Under the pieces are notes generated by a model. The model ran no database searches. It was not told the DNA's origin and saw only the letters and a list, made by a program, of their open reading frames with translations. 17,344 nt of DNA, from positions 1 through 17,344 of the forward strand of contig JBMOHS010000083.1 in assembly GCA_049317725.1 (NCBI GenBank). The letters are read 5' to 3'. Shown in pieces: positions 7,824-14,582 of the stretch. How positions within the stretch are numbered: position 1 is the stretch's first letter; the number at the start of each line of letters is the position of its first letter. The position numbers and the translations under genes are program-made. The DNA is from CAIOZW01 sp049317725. Its GTDB lineage: Bacteria > Acidobacteriota > Blastocatellia > RBC074.

Positions 7824-8786
7824 TCAGGCCCCCTTGTAGCCGGCACGAGCCAGTTCCGTGGCCATCCAGCGGGCAAAATGGGGGATGGCGACCTCCGGCT
7901 CCTCGATCGTCGGGTGCCATCGCTTCTCCCACTCGAAGCAGAAGTAGCCTGCATATTTGTTCTTGACAAGCACCTCTACCGTCTGGCGGATGGGCAGCTC
8001 CCCGGTACCGGTCAGAACATAGCGGCGAACCTTCTCCTCGCCACGGGGAGCCCGGGAGTCCTTGAGGTGGGTGTGGCGGGCATACGCGCCCAATTGGCGG
8101 TAGGACTCTTCGGGGGACTCCTTTCCGATGACCACCGTGTGGTGGGCGTCCCAGAGGAGCTGAGCGGTCGGAAGGTTGGCCCCCCGGAGGATCGCGAGCA
8201 GCGTCGGCGATTCGCAGAAATCGTCGTGTGACTCGATCAGCAGGGTGACCCCGCTCCCCTTGGCCTGCTCGTGGAGAGCCTGAAACCCCTCGACAATTCG
8301 CGCCACCGCGTCCTCCATCGGCTGATCTTTGGCGCGCATCCCGAAGACGCGAACGTAAGGGGAGTTGAGCTGATGGGCGAGGTCGATGTAGCGCCGCGCC
8401 TCGTCAAGCTGTTCGGAGCGACGCGCCGGATCCCGTTCGGCGAGGCGGCTCGAGGCTCCCAGGTCAGAGACCTTCAGCCCGAGTGCGTTGAGATCGGCCA
8501 GGGACTCCTTGATCTTCGCCCCGGTCATCTGCGGCGAGCGTGTGATATCCACATCTGCCAGCAATCCACGCAGTTCGAGTGCGCTATAGCCGTGCTCAAC
8601 GGCTTGACTCAAGATCTTCTTCCACTCCCAGGCAGGACAGCCCAGGGTCGAGAAGGCCAGGGGCAGCCGAGGTCGTTTCGTCTGCGAAAGAGCGGACCGC
8701 TCCTCACCCAACACGAGCGGCAGCACCGCCGCCGCTCCCAGAAATTGACGCCGCGTCACCCCTTGCTCCGGTCTACTTTGCTTCAT
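7824..8786 (-). CDS. Tat-exported sugar phosphate isomerase/epimerase-like protein
   Basis: A 320-residue TIM-barrel protein of the xylose isomerase-like / AP endonuclease 2 superfamily. The N-terminus carries a twin-arginine signal, VTRRQFLGAA (10-19), followed by a hydrophobic stretch, so the folded protein is probably exported. Likely metal and catalytic residues are E185 (LLIESHDDF), D213 and H214-H216 (LWDAHHTV), H240 (HTHLKD) and E285 (CFEWEKRWHP). The start at 8786 has GAGAGGAG six bases upstream; longer in-frame starts would bury the Tat motif. Exported members are abundant in Acidobacteriota and Planctomycetota, usually with unknown sugar or inositol substrates. The substrate cannot be read from the sequence. 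Confidence 0.85.
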   Translation of the reverse strand: MKQSRPEQGVTRRQFLGAAAVLPLVLGEERSALSQTKRPRLPLAFSTLGCPAWEWKKILSQAVEHGYSALELRGLLADVDITRSPQMTGAKIKESLADLNALGLKVSDLGASSRLAERDPARRSEQLDEARRYIDLAHQLNSPYVRVFGMRAKDQPMEDAVARIVEGFQALHEQAKGSGVTLLIESHDDFCESPTLLAILRGANLPTAQLLWDAHHTVVIGKESPEESYRQLGAYARHTHLKDSRAPRGEEKVRRYVLTGTGELPIRQTVEVLVKNKYAGYFCFEWEKRWHPTIEEPEVAIPHFARWMATELARAGYKGA

Positions 8787-8995
8787 CGCCATCTCCTCTC
8801 TTCCGAGCGAGTTCATCTGCTTGAGGGCTGGTCCCAGGTATTCCCTCAAAACATCCACGTCCTTCTTCCTCTCTCCCGTTTCTTGATTCCCCAAGACTTG
8901 CCCTGTCAGGCCCATTGGTAACGTATGCTACTCCTCTCTTCCCTCCCCTGCAATGGTTTCCCGGTCCCTTTCTCTCGGTCCCCCCCCAGAGAAGA

Positions 8996-9025
8996 TTGAA
9001 CTCACTTCCTGTCCTGTGGTACTTT
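8996..9025 (+). promoter_or_regulatory. Possible tRNA-Ser promoter
   Basis: TTGAAC (8996-9001), an 18-bp spacer and TACTTT (9020-9025) lie about 18 nt before the tRNA. The position suits a short-leader tRNA transcript, but the boxes are only fair matches to sigma70 consensus. Confidence 0.35.
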
Positions 9026-9042
9026 CAAACGGTTCTGGCTGC

Positions 9043-9128
<86 letters not shown>

Positions 9129-9157
9129 CTCTCCCTCCCCCTCCCTACCTCAAAAAA

Positions 9158-9172
9158 CAATAACAATTATTG
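9158..9172. promoter_or_regulatory. PerR/Fur-box-like operator
   Basis: CAATAACAATTATTG is a 7-1-7 inverted repeat with six of seven positions paired, the same architecture as the PerR box (TTATAATnATTATAA). It lies 50 nt before the perR-like start. It also abuts a possible promoter on the plus strand: TTGATT at 9170-9175, 17-bp spacer, TATGGT at 9193-9198. Repressor bound here would cover the -35 box, consistent with autoregulation of the perR-dps unit. The assignment is inferred from shape and location. Confidence 0.5.
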
Positions 9173-9222
9173 ATTTTGTCTTTCAGGAGGCGTATGGTGG
9201 GAAGCGTGGAAGGACGGAAGAG

Positions 9223-9723
9223 ATGAAACGAGTGCAACGGGAAGAGGAAGAGTTACGAGAGAAGCTGGAAGCGTGCGGCGGGGGGCATCTGACGCGGCAG
9301 CGGGTCACGGTCTACCGGTATCTACTGGAGTCACGGCAGCATCCGACGGCAGAAGAGGTCTACCGAGGAGTCAAGGAGGAGCTTCCACGGATCAGCTTGG
9401 CAACGGTCTACAAGAATTTGGAAGCGTTGGTGGGATGTGGAGCGGCGTTGAAGGTGAGTTGCGGGGAGGGACCGGCGCGGTATGACCGGAGGACGGATCA
9501 TCACTACCACAGTCGGTGTTTGAGTTGTGGAGAGATGTGCGATCTGGAGCCGGGAGGTGAGCGGGAGATCGTCAAGTGGATCGAGATTCCTGCTGGATTT
9601 GCCGTGGCGAAGTACCGGCTGGAGGTACTGGGGAGCTGTGCCGCCTGTCGGGACAAAGCCGATGAGGGTGAGGGAGGCGGGTCGTTCACTGGAAGAGAGG
9701 CGACACCAGCGATGGATGGTTAA
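9223..9723 (+). CDS. perR: Fur-family peroxide-responsive repressor (PerR-like)
   Basis: A 166-residue regulator: N-terminal winged helix (about 10-85, with LTRQRVTVYRYL and ISLATVYKNLEAL) and a C-terminal metal-binding dimerisation domain. Every Bacillus subtilis PerR ligand has a counterpart at a constant offset of three: regulatory-site H40, D88, H94, H96 and D107 (H37, D85, H91, H93, D104), and structural zinc cysteines C99, C102, C139 and C142. The D107 equivalent separates PerR from Fur, so peroxide sensing by metal-catalysed histidine oxidation is expected. The start at 9223 follows purine-rich GGAAGGACGGAAGAG. A PerR-box-like palindrome lies upstream and dps follows 71 nt downstream, so it likely represses itself and dps. 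The tail after C142 is Gly/Glu rich and poorly conserved. Confidence 0.9.
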   Translation: MKRVQREEEELREKLEACGGGHLTRQRVTVYRYLLESRQHPTAEEVYRGVKEELPRISLATVYKNLEALVGCGAALKVSCGEGPARYDRRTDHHYHSRCLSCGEMCDLEPGGEREIVKWIEIPAGFAVAKYRLEVLGSCAACRDKADEGEGGGSFTGREATPAMDG

Positions 9724-9794
9724 GGAAAGAATCAACAATGAAAAATTGAACCCGGCCGTCAACTGCCGGCAGAGAGAAAACGGAAGGAGAAGCG

Positions 9795-10280
9795 ATGAGA
9801 CAAGCCAAAATGCACCAAACACGGATCGACCTGGATGGAGAGACACGGCAAGAGATGGTAGCGTTGCTCAACCAGGAGTTGGTTGACCTGTTCGACCTCT
9901 ACAGCCAGACCAAACAGGCACACTGGAATGTCAAGGGAGCGCAATTTCTGACCTTGCACGAGCTTTATGACCAGCTGGCGGGGCAGCTGCTGGGGCACGT
10001 CGACACGGTAGCAGAGCGGGCAACGACGCTCGGTGGAACTGCATTGGGAACGGCGCGGATGACGGCGGCAGGATCGCGATTGCCGGAGTTTCCTGAGGTG
10101 ACGGACGGACGGGGAACGATCGAGGCCTTGGTGGAGCGATATGCCGCACTGGCGGCGAGCACACGGGCAGGGATTGAGCAAGCTGATGCGGCGGGGGATG
10201 CCAGTACAGCCGACCTGTTGACAGGGGTCTCGCGAGATCTCGACAAGTCGCTCTGGTTTCTCGAATCACATCTGGCGTAG
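9795..10280 (+). CDS. dps: Dps-family DNA-binding ferritin-like protein
   Basis: A 161-residue four-helix-bundle protein that should form a dodecamer, oxidise Fe(II) with H2O2 and store iron, shielding DNA. The intersubunit ferroxidase residues of E. coli Dps (H51, H63, D67, D78, E82) match H43 (QAHWNVKG), H55, D59, D70 and E74 (HVDTVAERATTLGG) at a constant offset of eight. The short N-terminus (MRQAKMHQTR) has few lysines, so direct DNA binding may be weak. Start 9795 follows AAGGAGAAGCG. It lies behind perR and ends before a strong terminator, so the two form a bicistronic peroxide-response unit. Confidence 0.94.
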   Translation: MRQAKMHQTRIDLDGETRQEMVALLNQELVDLFDLYSQTKQAHWNVKGAQFLTLHELYDQLAGQLLGHVDTVAERATTLGGTALGTARMTAAGSRLPEFPEVTDGRGTIEALVERYAALAASTRAGIEQADAAGDASTADLLTGVSRDLDKSLWFLESHLA

Positions 10281-10311
10281 TCAAGAGAGAGACAAGTGCA
10301 TCAGCAGGGAG

Positions 10312-10340
10312 GAGGGGAGAGGAAGACTCTCCCCTCTTTT
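10312..10340 (+). terminator. Rho-independent terminator after dps
   Basis: A perfect 10-bp stem, GAGGGGAGAG (10312-10321) and CTCTCCCCTC (10327-10336), has loop GAAGA and a TTTT tail. It starts 31 nt after the dps stop and ends the perR-dps unit. Confidence 0.9.
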
Positions 10341-10355
10341 GAATTCATCACGAAA

Positions 10356-10379
10356 CCTTCTTTAAGGCCTTCTTTAAGG
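10356..10379 (+). repeat. Tandem 12-bp duplication
   Basis: CCTTCTTTAAGG occurs twice back to back (10356-10367 and 10368-10379). Each unit is itself a short inverted repeat (CCTT-CTTT-AAGG). It lies 15 nt beyond the dps terminator. The following ~75 bp contain an AGACCG/CGGTCT stem (10407-10412 with 10429-10434) and no gene. Confidence 0.6.
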
Positions 10380-10454
10380 ATGGAAGAGCACAGGCGATAT
10401 CTGGCAAGACCGACGGGTGTGGCGAAGGCGGTCTCGAAGTACTGATCCAAGACA

Positions 10455-10559
10455 GTAACTACTCACGGCGTTAATAAACTTCAAGGGGTTCTATCTTCTT
10501 CTCGGTGACCTCTCTTTGCGGCAATGATCTCTTCCGTTCAGACATTGGTCGCTTGTTGA
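10455..10559 (+). repeat. Dispersed repeat, copy B
   Basis: This is the second copy of the ~105-bp element at 5170-5277, in the same orientation. It shares GTAACTAC-CACGGC, TCAAGG, the exact 15-mer TCTTCTTCTCGGTGA (10494-10508), GCAATG-TCTCTTC and GCTTGTTG. It lies in the gene-free gap 10341-10783. Short frames crossing it are not protein-like. Confidence 0.65.
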
Positions 10560-10586
10560 CGATGTTCAATACCCAATCTTATTGGT

Positions 10587-10734
10587 GTTCTCCGTGCCTC
10601 CGTGAGAGCCTCTTCCCCCACCCCCGCCCGCAGCGTGGGCCCAGTTGTTTTTTCTCACACGAAGACAGAACGGCACGAAAAGATTCTGCGTTTATTCTGG
10701 ATGACCAATAAAAAACTTCGTGCCTTCGTGTGAG
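10587..10734. repeat. Inverted/direct repeat cluster with CGTGCCTTCGTG-type motifs
   Basis: CTCACACGAAG (10654-10664) and GCACGAA (10673-10679), split by 8 nt, are together the exact reverse complement of TTCGTGCCTTCGTGTGAG (10717-10734). They form an inverted repeat with a ~37-nt AT-rich interior. A related direct copy, TCCGTGCCTCCGTGAGAG, lies at 10591-10608. A GCCC-GCAGCGT-GGGC hairpin followed by GTTTTTTC lies between. Similar cttcgtgccttcgtg-like strings recur between genes in many bacterial genomes; this last point is from memory and not checked here. No gene is visible in the cluster. Confidence 0.55.
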
Positions 10735-10783
10735 ATCGTCCCGTTATTCATCGCTTTCCCCGGGTTTCTGGAGAGCCTCTAGC

Positions 10784-11689
10784 ATGAACAAGATCATCTT
10801 TGTGGCAGGGCTCGTCCTGGCATGGGTTGGGGAATCACCGGCGCTGGCGCTGGGAGTCGGATTGGTCTACGGGTGGTGGCTTCCGCATCCGTGGCCACGA
10901 CAGTCGCGTCAAGTCGCTAAGACGCTCCTGCAGGGGAGCGTGGTAGGACTTGGCTTTGGGATGAACCTCGGCCAAGTGGTGGAAGCGGGGCGTTCGGGAG
11001 TAGGGTATACGATCGCGGGGATCGTCCTGACGATGCTGCTTGGGTGGGGGCTCGGACGTTGGTTCAAGGTTGGGGAGACCCCAACACTGCTGATCTCAAC
11101 GGGAACGGCCATCTGCGGGGGGAGTGCGATTGCGGCAATCGGTCCAATCCTGGGCGCCAAGGAGGAGGAGATGTCTGTCTCGCTGGGGACGGTCTTTCTG
11201 CTCAACGCGGCCGGCCTGCTGCTCTTTCCCGTGGTGGGAAGGTGGGTGGGATTGGAAGAGCCGGACTTTGGGCTCTGGGCAGCGCTGGCCATTCACGACA
11301 CCAGTTCGGTCGTTGGAGCGACGTTGCGGTATGGTCCGGAAGCGGTCGCGGTCGGCACGACGGTCAAGCTGACACGGGCACTCTGGATCCTTCCCCTCGC
11401 GTTGGGGCTCTCGTTATGGAGGGGGTCGAAGAGAGCGGCGCCGTGGCCCTGGTTCATCGTCTTTTTCCTGCTGGCCGCGTTGGTGGCTACCTACTGGACA
11501 CCTGGCGCCGCTGTCTACCCCTGGCTGGTCCGGGCAGGTCGGATCGGACTGCTGATCACGCTCTTTCTGATCGGAAGCGGGCTTTCGCGGGAGACGGCCC
11601 GCCAAGTGGGGATTCGTCCACTACTGCTGGGAGTCGTCTTATGGGTCCTGGTGGCGGGACTTTCGTTGCTCTTTCTTCGGGTCGGGTAG
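10784..11689 (+). CDS. YeiH / UPF0324-family integral membrane protein (putative sulfate exporter family)
   Basis: A 301-residue, very hydrophobic protein with about nine or ten membrane segments. Family motifs are clear: GTAICGGSAIAA (107-118), AIHDTSSVVGA (169-179) and TVKLTRALWILP (193-204). Databases name the family putative sulfate exporter or UPF0324, but the substrate is largely untested. The start at 10784 has GGAGAG ten bases upstream and begins directly with a membrane segment; a frame start at 10730 would add 18 polar residues and lies in the repeat cluster. It converges on the amidohydrolase gene with 8 nt between stops and no terminator hairpin. It appears monocistronic. Confidence 0.88.
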   Translation: MNKIIFVAGLVLAWVGESPALALGVGLVYGWWLPHPWPRQSRQVAKTLLQGSVVGLGFGMNLGQVVEAGRSGVGYTIAGIVLTMLLGWGLGRWFKVGETPTLLISTGTAICGGSAIAAIGPILGAKEEEMSVSLGTVFLLNAAGLLLFPVVGRWVGLEEPDFGLWAALAIHDTSSVVGATLRYGPEAVAVGTTVKLTRALWILPLALGLSLWRGSKRAAPWPWFIVFFLLAALVATYWTPGAAVYPWLVRAGRIGLLITLFLIGSGLSRETARQVGIRPLLLGVVLWVLVAGLSLLFLRVG

Positions 11690-11697
11690 AGATGAAA

Positions 11698-13065
11698 TCA
11701 GCGAAGGGGAGGGGTCAATTTGACCGCGATCTGCCGGGCAGAGGCGAGGAGGGCGTCCTCGTCAAGAGTCGTCACCCGGCCCTTCTCATAGAGAATACGG
11801 CCATCGACCATCGTCCAACAGACATCGCGACCACTGGCGCTGAAGAGAAGCGTGGTCACGGGGTCGTAGAGGGGGGAAGTGGCAGGTTGGTGCAGGTCGA
11901 TGGCGATCAGATCGGCCCGTTTCCCAGGTTCGAGGGAGCCAATCTCCTCTTCAAGATGGAGGGCACGAGCTCCCTCGATCGTCAGGAGGCGCAACATTTG
12001 ATCAGCATCGGGCCAAGCGGCGTCGCGCCCGTCTGCCCGATGGAGGAGAGCGCAGAACCGGGCCTCTTCGAGCAGATCTCCCCCATTGTTGCTCGCGACA
12101 CTATCGGTTCCCAGGCCGACCGCGAGCCCTTCCGCCAGCCACGAGCGCAACGGGGCGATGCCGTGTCCCAGCTTGGCATTCGACTTCGGACAATGGGCCA
12201 GCCGGACACCGTGCGCGGCCAGTCGGGGAGTCTCGGCGGGGTCGATGGTCACCCCGTGGATGAGAAGGGGCGCCGTCGACAGAACGCCAAGGCGATCGAG
12301 GTACTCGACCAGCGAGCAGCCCGGGGGGACAAAAGGGATCTCTCGTGTCCGGAGAGACTCTCCGAAAGCGCCCCCCCCATCCGCGAGAAGCTGCCACTCG
12401 TCGCGGGACTCGGCCGCGTGGAGGGCAAGGTCGAAGCGCTGCTCTGACGCCCAACGGGCGACCCGCTGATAGAGGGAAGCAGAGACCGAGTAGGGTGCGT
12501 GGGGGGAGATCCCGACGCGAACTCGCCCGATCACCGGCGGTGTGCAGGAAGCGAGAAACTGATCGTGGGCCGCCAACTTGCGCTGGAGTTGATCGAGGGC
12601 GGGTTCGACTTGCGCCGGATCGGGACCAAAACATTCCTGGTAGACAATGCCTCGCAGCCCTGATTCAGTGAGGGCCATCAGCGGCGTCGGCGCGTCAGCG
12701 GTATCGGCGAGCGTCGTCACCCCGGTGCGAATCGCCTCCAGACAACCCAATTGCGCGCTGACCAGCAGATCGTCGACGGTCAGCCGTTCCGCCTTGAGCG
12801 CGATCAACTCGCCGATCCAGCCGCGAAAGTCGCTCCGCTCGAGGCGCCCACGCAGGAGCGTCAGCTCCAGGTGGCTGTGGACGTTGACCAGACCGGGCAG
12901 AAGCGCGACCTCTCCCAGATCGGTCACCTGGGCCTCGGGATAGGCTTGACGGAGCTGTACATCGCCACCGACCGCCACAAGACGGCTCCCGGCAATGACG
13001 ACGGCACCCTGCCGGATCGGAGGACTCGTCACGGGAAGAACCCATCGAGCGGCCAGCAACTCCAT
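11698..13065 (-). CDS. Amidohydrolase of the TRZ/ATZ (SsnA / MTA-SAH deaminase) group
   Basis: A 455-residue cytosolic metal-dependent hydrolase with a split N- and C-terminal beta domain around a TIM barrel. Metal and catalytic residues are H63 and H65 (NVHSHLELT), H216 and E219 (LHAAES), H270 (LIHGVTID) and D321 (GLGTDSVASNNGG); HCPKSNAKLGHG (291-302) is typical of this COG0402 group. Likely chemistry is deamination or hydrolysis of a purine- or triazine-like ring. Candidates include S-adenosylhomocysteine/methylthioadenosine deaminase and aminodeoxyfutalosine deaminase; the sequence alone does not decide. The start at 13065 has GAGGTGAGG adjoining it; upstream extension would overlap the preceding gene. 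It follows the 263-aa gene by 14 nt, so the two are probably co-transcribed. Confidence 0.88.
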   Translation of the reverse strand: MELLAARWVLPVTSPPIRQGAVVIAGSRLVAVGGDVQLRQAYPEAQVTDLGEVALLPGLVNVHSHLELTLLRGRLERSDFRGWIGELIALKAERLTVDDLLVSAQLGCLEAIRTGVTTLADTADAPTPLMALTESGLRGIVYQECFGPDPAQVEPALDQLQRKLAAHDQFLASCTPPVIGRVRVGISPHAPYSVSASLYQRVARWASEQRFDLALHAAESRDEWQLLADGGGAFGESLRTREIPFVPPGCSLVEYLDRLGVLSTAPLLIHGVTIDPAETPRLAAHGVRLAHCPKSNAKLGHGIAPLRSWLAEGLAVGLGTDSVASNNGGDLLEEARFCALLHRADGRDAAWPDADQMLRLLTIEGARALHLEEEIGSLEPGKRADLIAIDLHQPATSPLYDPVTTLLFSASGRDVCWTMVDGRILYEKGRVTTLDEDALLASARQIAVKLTPPLR

Positions 13066-13079
13066 CCTCACCTCTTCTG

Positions 13080-13871
13080 TCAGATCCCATGTGGCCACGT
13101 GCCACGACGGAGGTTGCGCCAGTAGTGTTGCCGGGGGATTTGGGGATCCACCCCTTCGTAGGAGGCACGCAACTGTTGCTCTCCCAACAGATAGCCTTGC
13201 AACCAGATCTCTGCCGAGAGCCATTGGCCCTGCTGCGGATCCCCTGACAGGTCACGTCGGTTGACCAGTACTTCCAGTGACTCGCTCCCGAGGGCCAGGC
13301 GAATCGCGAGGAGATGGTTGGTGGTCAGCGGATTCCGGATCTCCCGCCACGAGAGGATCTCGCCGCGGACACGGTAGTCGTTTTCAGCGGCCTTTCGCCG
13401 TGTCAGCCCCGCCTCGAAGAGGGCCCCCTGAGGCGAGGGGCGGACGATCCGCGCCCGGTAGGCCAATCCCGAGACGACTGCCGTGACGTGATTCCGGGGG
13501 AGCTGCTTGAGATCGAGTTCCGTCAAATTCTGCAGTGCAATGACCCACTCTCGCCGCGAGTGGCGCACCACTCCCGTCAGCAACGCCTCTCCATCCTGCT
13601 CAAATTCGAGAATTTCCCACGGGTAAAATTGATAAGTCTGCCGTGTCCGAAACGCAGGCCGACAATCAGCGTAGAAGGTTCCCTCTGGGGATTCGTAGAG
13701 GACGGTCCAGACTTCGAGTCCGCCGCCGAGACTCCAGCAGCAGCCGTGGAGAACCCCCTCCTCCCGTGAGACACGCGTCACCGTCCCCCGTTGGTGGGCT
13801 TCGCGCGCCAGTGCTTGGTAGGACGCCTCATCCGTTACCTTGAATCCAATCGCCTCAAATGGCTCACTCAT
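13080..13871 (-). CDS. Conserved-looking protein of unknown function (263 aa)
   Basis: A 263-residue soluble protein with no signal peptide or membrane segment. I do not recognise a family. It opens with EAIGFKVTDEASYQALAREA (6-25) and contains a Cys/Trp-rich patch HGCCWSLGGGLEVWTVLY (42-59) and many beta-strand-like stretches (FYPWEILEFEQDGEALLTGVV is mostly in 82-102). Charged ends and several WREIR/YRVRGEI segments suggest an all-beta C-terminal half, perhaps an OB-like or barrel domain. The start at 13871 has GAGAAG about eight bases upstream and lies 11 nt after the antitoxin-like gene. The 14-nt gap to the amidohydrolase suggests shared expression and perhaps a shared process. Nothing in the sequence gives a biochemical role. 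Confidence 0.75.
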   Translation of the reverse strand: MSEPFEAIGFKVTDEASYQALAREAHQRGTVTRVSREEGVLHGCCWSLGGGLEVWTVLYESPEGTFYADCRPAFRTRQTYQFYPWEILEFEQDGEALLTGVVRHSRREWVIALQNLTELDLKQLPRNHVTAVVSGLAYRARIVRPSPQGALFEAGLTRRKAAENDYRVRGEILSWREIRNPLTTNHLLAIRLALGSESLEVLVNRRDLSGDPQQGQWLSAEIWLQGYLLGEQQLRASYEGVDPQIPRQHYWRNLRRGTWPHGI

Positions 13872-13882
13872 ACCAGATCTTC

Positions 13883-14107
13883 TCAGGATCCCTTCTTCTT
13901 TTTTCGCTTCGCTCCGATCTCTGCCTCGGGAGGAACGAGGGGAGGGACGTACTTTCGTACTCCTCGGATGTTGCGGGCCGGGCCTCGTCGAGGAGGCTGG
14001 TTGCTCCGCACCATCTCGGCAAAGAGGTCGACATCATAATCGCATTCTCGCGCCATCTCCTCCCGAATGGCGTGCAACTCTTCTAAAAAGTGGGGGCGCT
14101 GATACAT
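13883..14107 (-). CDS. Small antitoxin-like partner of the PIN protein (74 aa)
   Basis: A 74-residue protein. The N-terminal half, FLEELHAIREEMARECDYDV (7-26), followed by DLFAEMVR, resembles the short helical E/R-rich proteins with an FNYD/YDVD motif often encoded beside stand-alone PIN-domain genes. The C-terminal half is proline- and then lysine-rich (AKRKKKKGS). The start at 14107 lies only 3 nt after the PIN stop, with a weak ribosome-binding site, so it is probably translated by coupling. Its role as antitoxin is inferred from size and neighbourhood; no DNA-binding fold such as ribbon-helix-helix or AbrB is evident. Confidence 0.65.
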   Translation of the reverse strand: MYQRPHFLEELHAIREEMARECDYDVDLFAEMVRSNQPPRRGPARNIRGVRKYVPPLVPPEAEIGAKRKKKKGS

Positions 14108-14110
14108 TGG

Positions 14111-14569
14111 CTACCAATCCCGGACCAGAAATTCCGGAGTGACGATCTCCGGGACAAAAAATCCCGCAGTTGTATTGAAGAGCTTGATGCGCGCCTGACG
14201 ATGGACATTGGCGAGGTGGCCAAAGTTCCAGGTGACAAGGTAGTCGAGCTTGTGATCGGAGGCGAGGGCAACGTGTAAGGCATCTCCAAGAAATTTTCGC
14301 TGAAAGATTCCCCTGGAAAGGTACCCTTCGGCGAGAATCGCGGCCTCGTCAGTGACCTCGACATGCGGAAGCTCGCGAATCAAACCGAGGGAACTGCGGC
14401 GATAGGGCTCACGGGTCCGCTCGAGCTCGCGGACCACCAGCGGAGAGACAAAGGCGCGATAGTGGGAGAGTTCGTGTTCCCACCAGCGGATTGTCAAGTC
14501 GCGTCGGAAGGACTCTCCCTTATCGAGATACGCGCCAATCACGGATGTTTCAAGATAGATGCTGGTCAA
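14111..14569 (-). CDS. PIN-domain protein (VapC-like putative ribonuclease)
   Basis: A 152-residue PIN domain, the usual size. It starts MTSIYLETSVIGAYL, with E7 in the position where VapC toxins normally have Asp; this YLETSV form is frequent in one PIN subgroup. Further acidic-site residues are E48 (VVRELERT), D96 (FLGDALHVALA) and N115 (YLVTWNFGHLAN). Such proteins cleave RNA using Mg2+ and are often toxins. The only start giving this N-terminus is TTG at 14569, with no strong ribosome-binding site, which suggests low expression or coupling to the protease gene ending 13 nt upstream. The small partner follows rather than precedes it, unlike classic vapBC order. Whether it is an active toxin is not shown. 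Confidence 0.82.
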   Translation of the reverse strand: MTSIYLETSVIGAYLDKGESFRRDLTIRWWEHELSHYRAFVSPLVVRELERTREPYRRSSLGLIRELPHVEVTDEAAILAEGYLSRGIFQRKFLGDALHVALASDHKLDYLVTWNFGHLANVHRQARIKLFNTTAGFFVPEIVTPEFLVRDW

Positions 14570-14582
14570 GACGGATTCGGGC

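Noticed and set aside
10505..10711. 68-codon plus-strand frame in the repeat cluster
   Set aside because: It is made entirely of dispersed and inverted repeat sequence; such frames are by-products of the repeats.
10587..10734. Possible CRISPR array
   Set aside because: The repeats are few, unequal, partly inverted and lack regular spacers, and no cas gene is nearby.
11044..12447. 467-codon plus-strand frame spanning the YeiH gene and the amidohydrolase
   Set aside because: It crosses two convergent real genes out of frame and contains no coherent domain.
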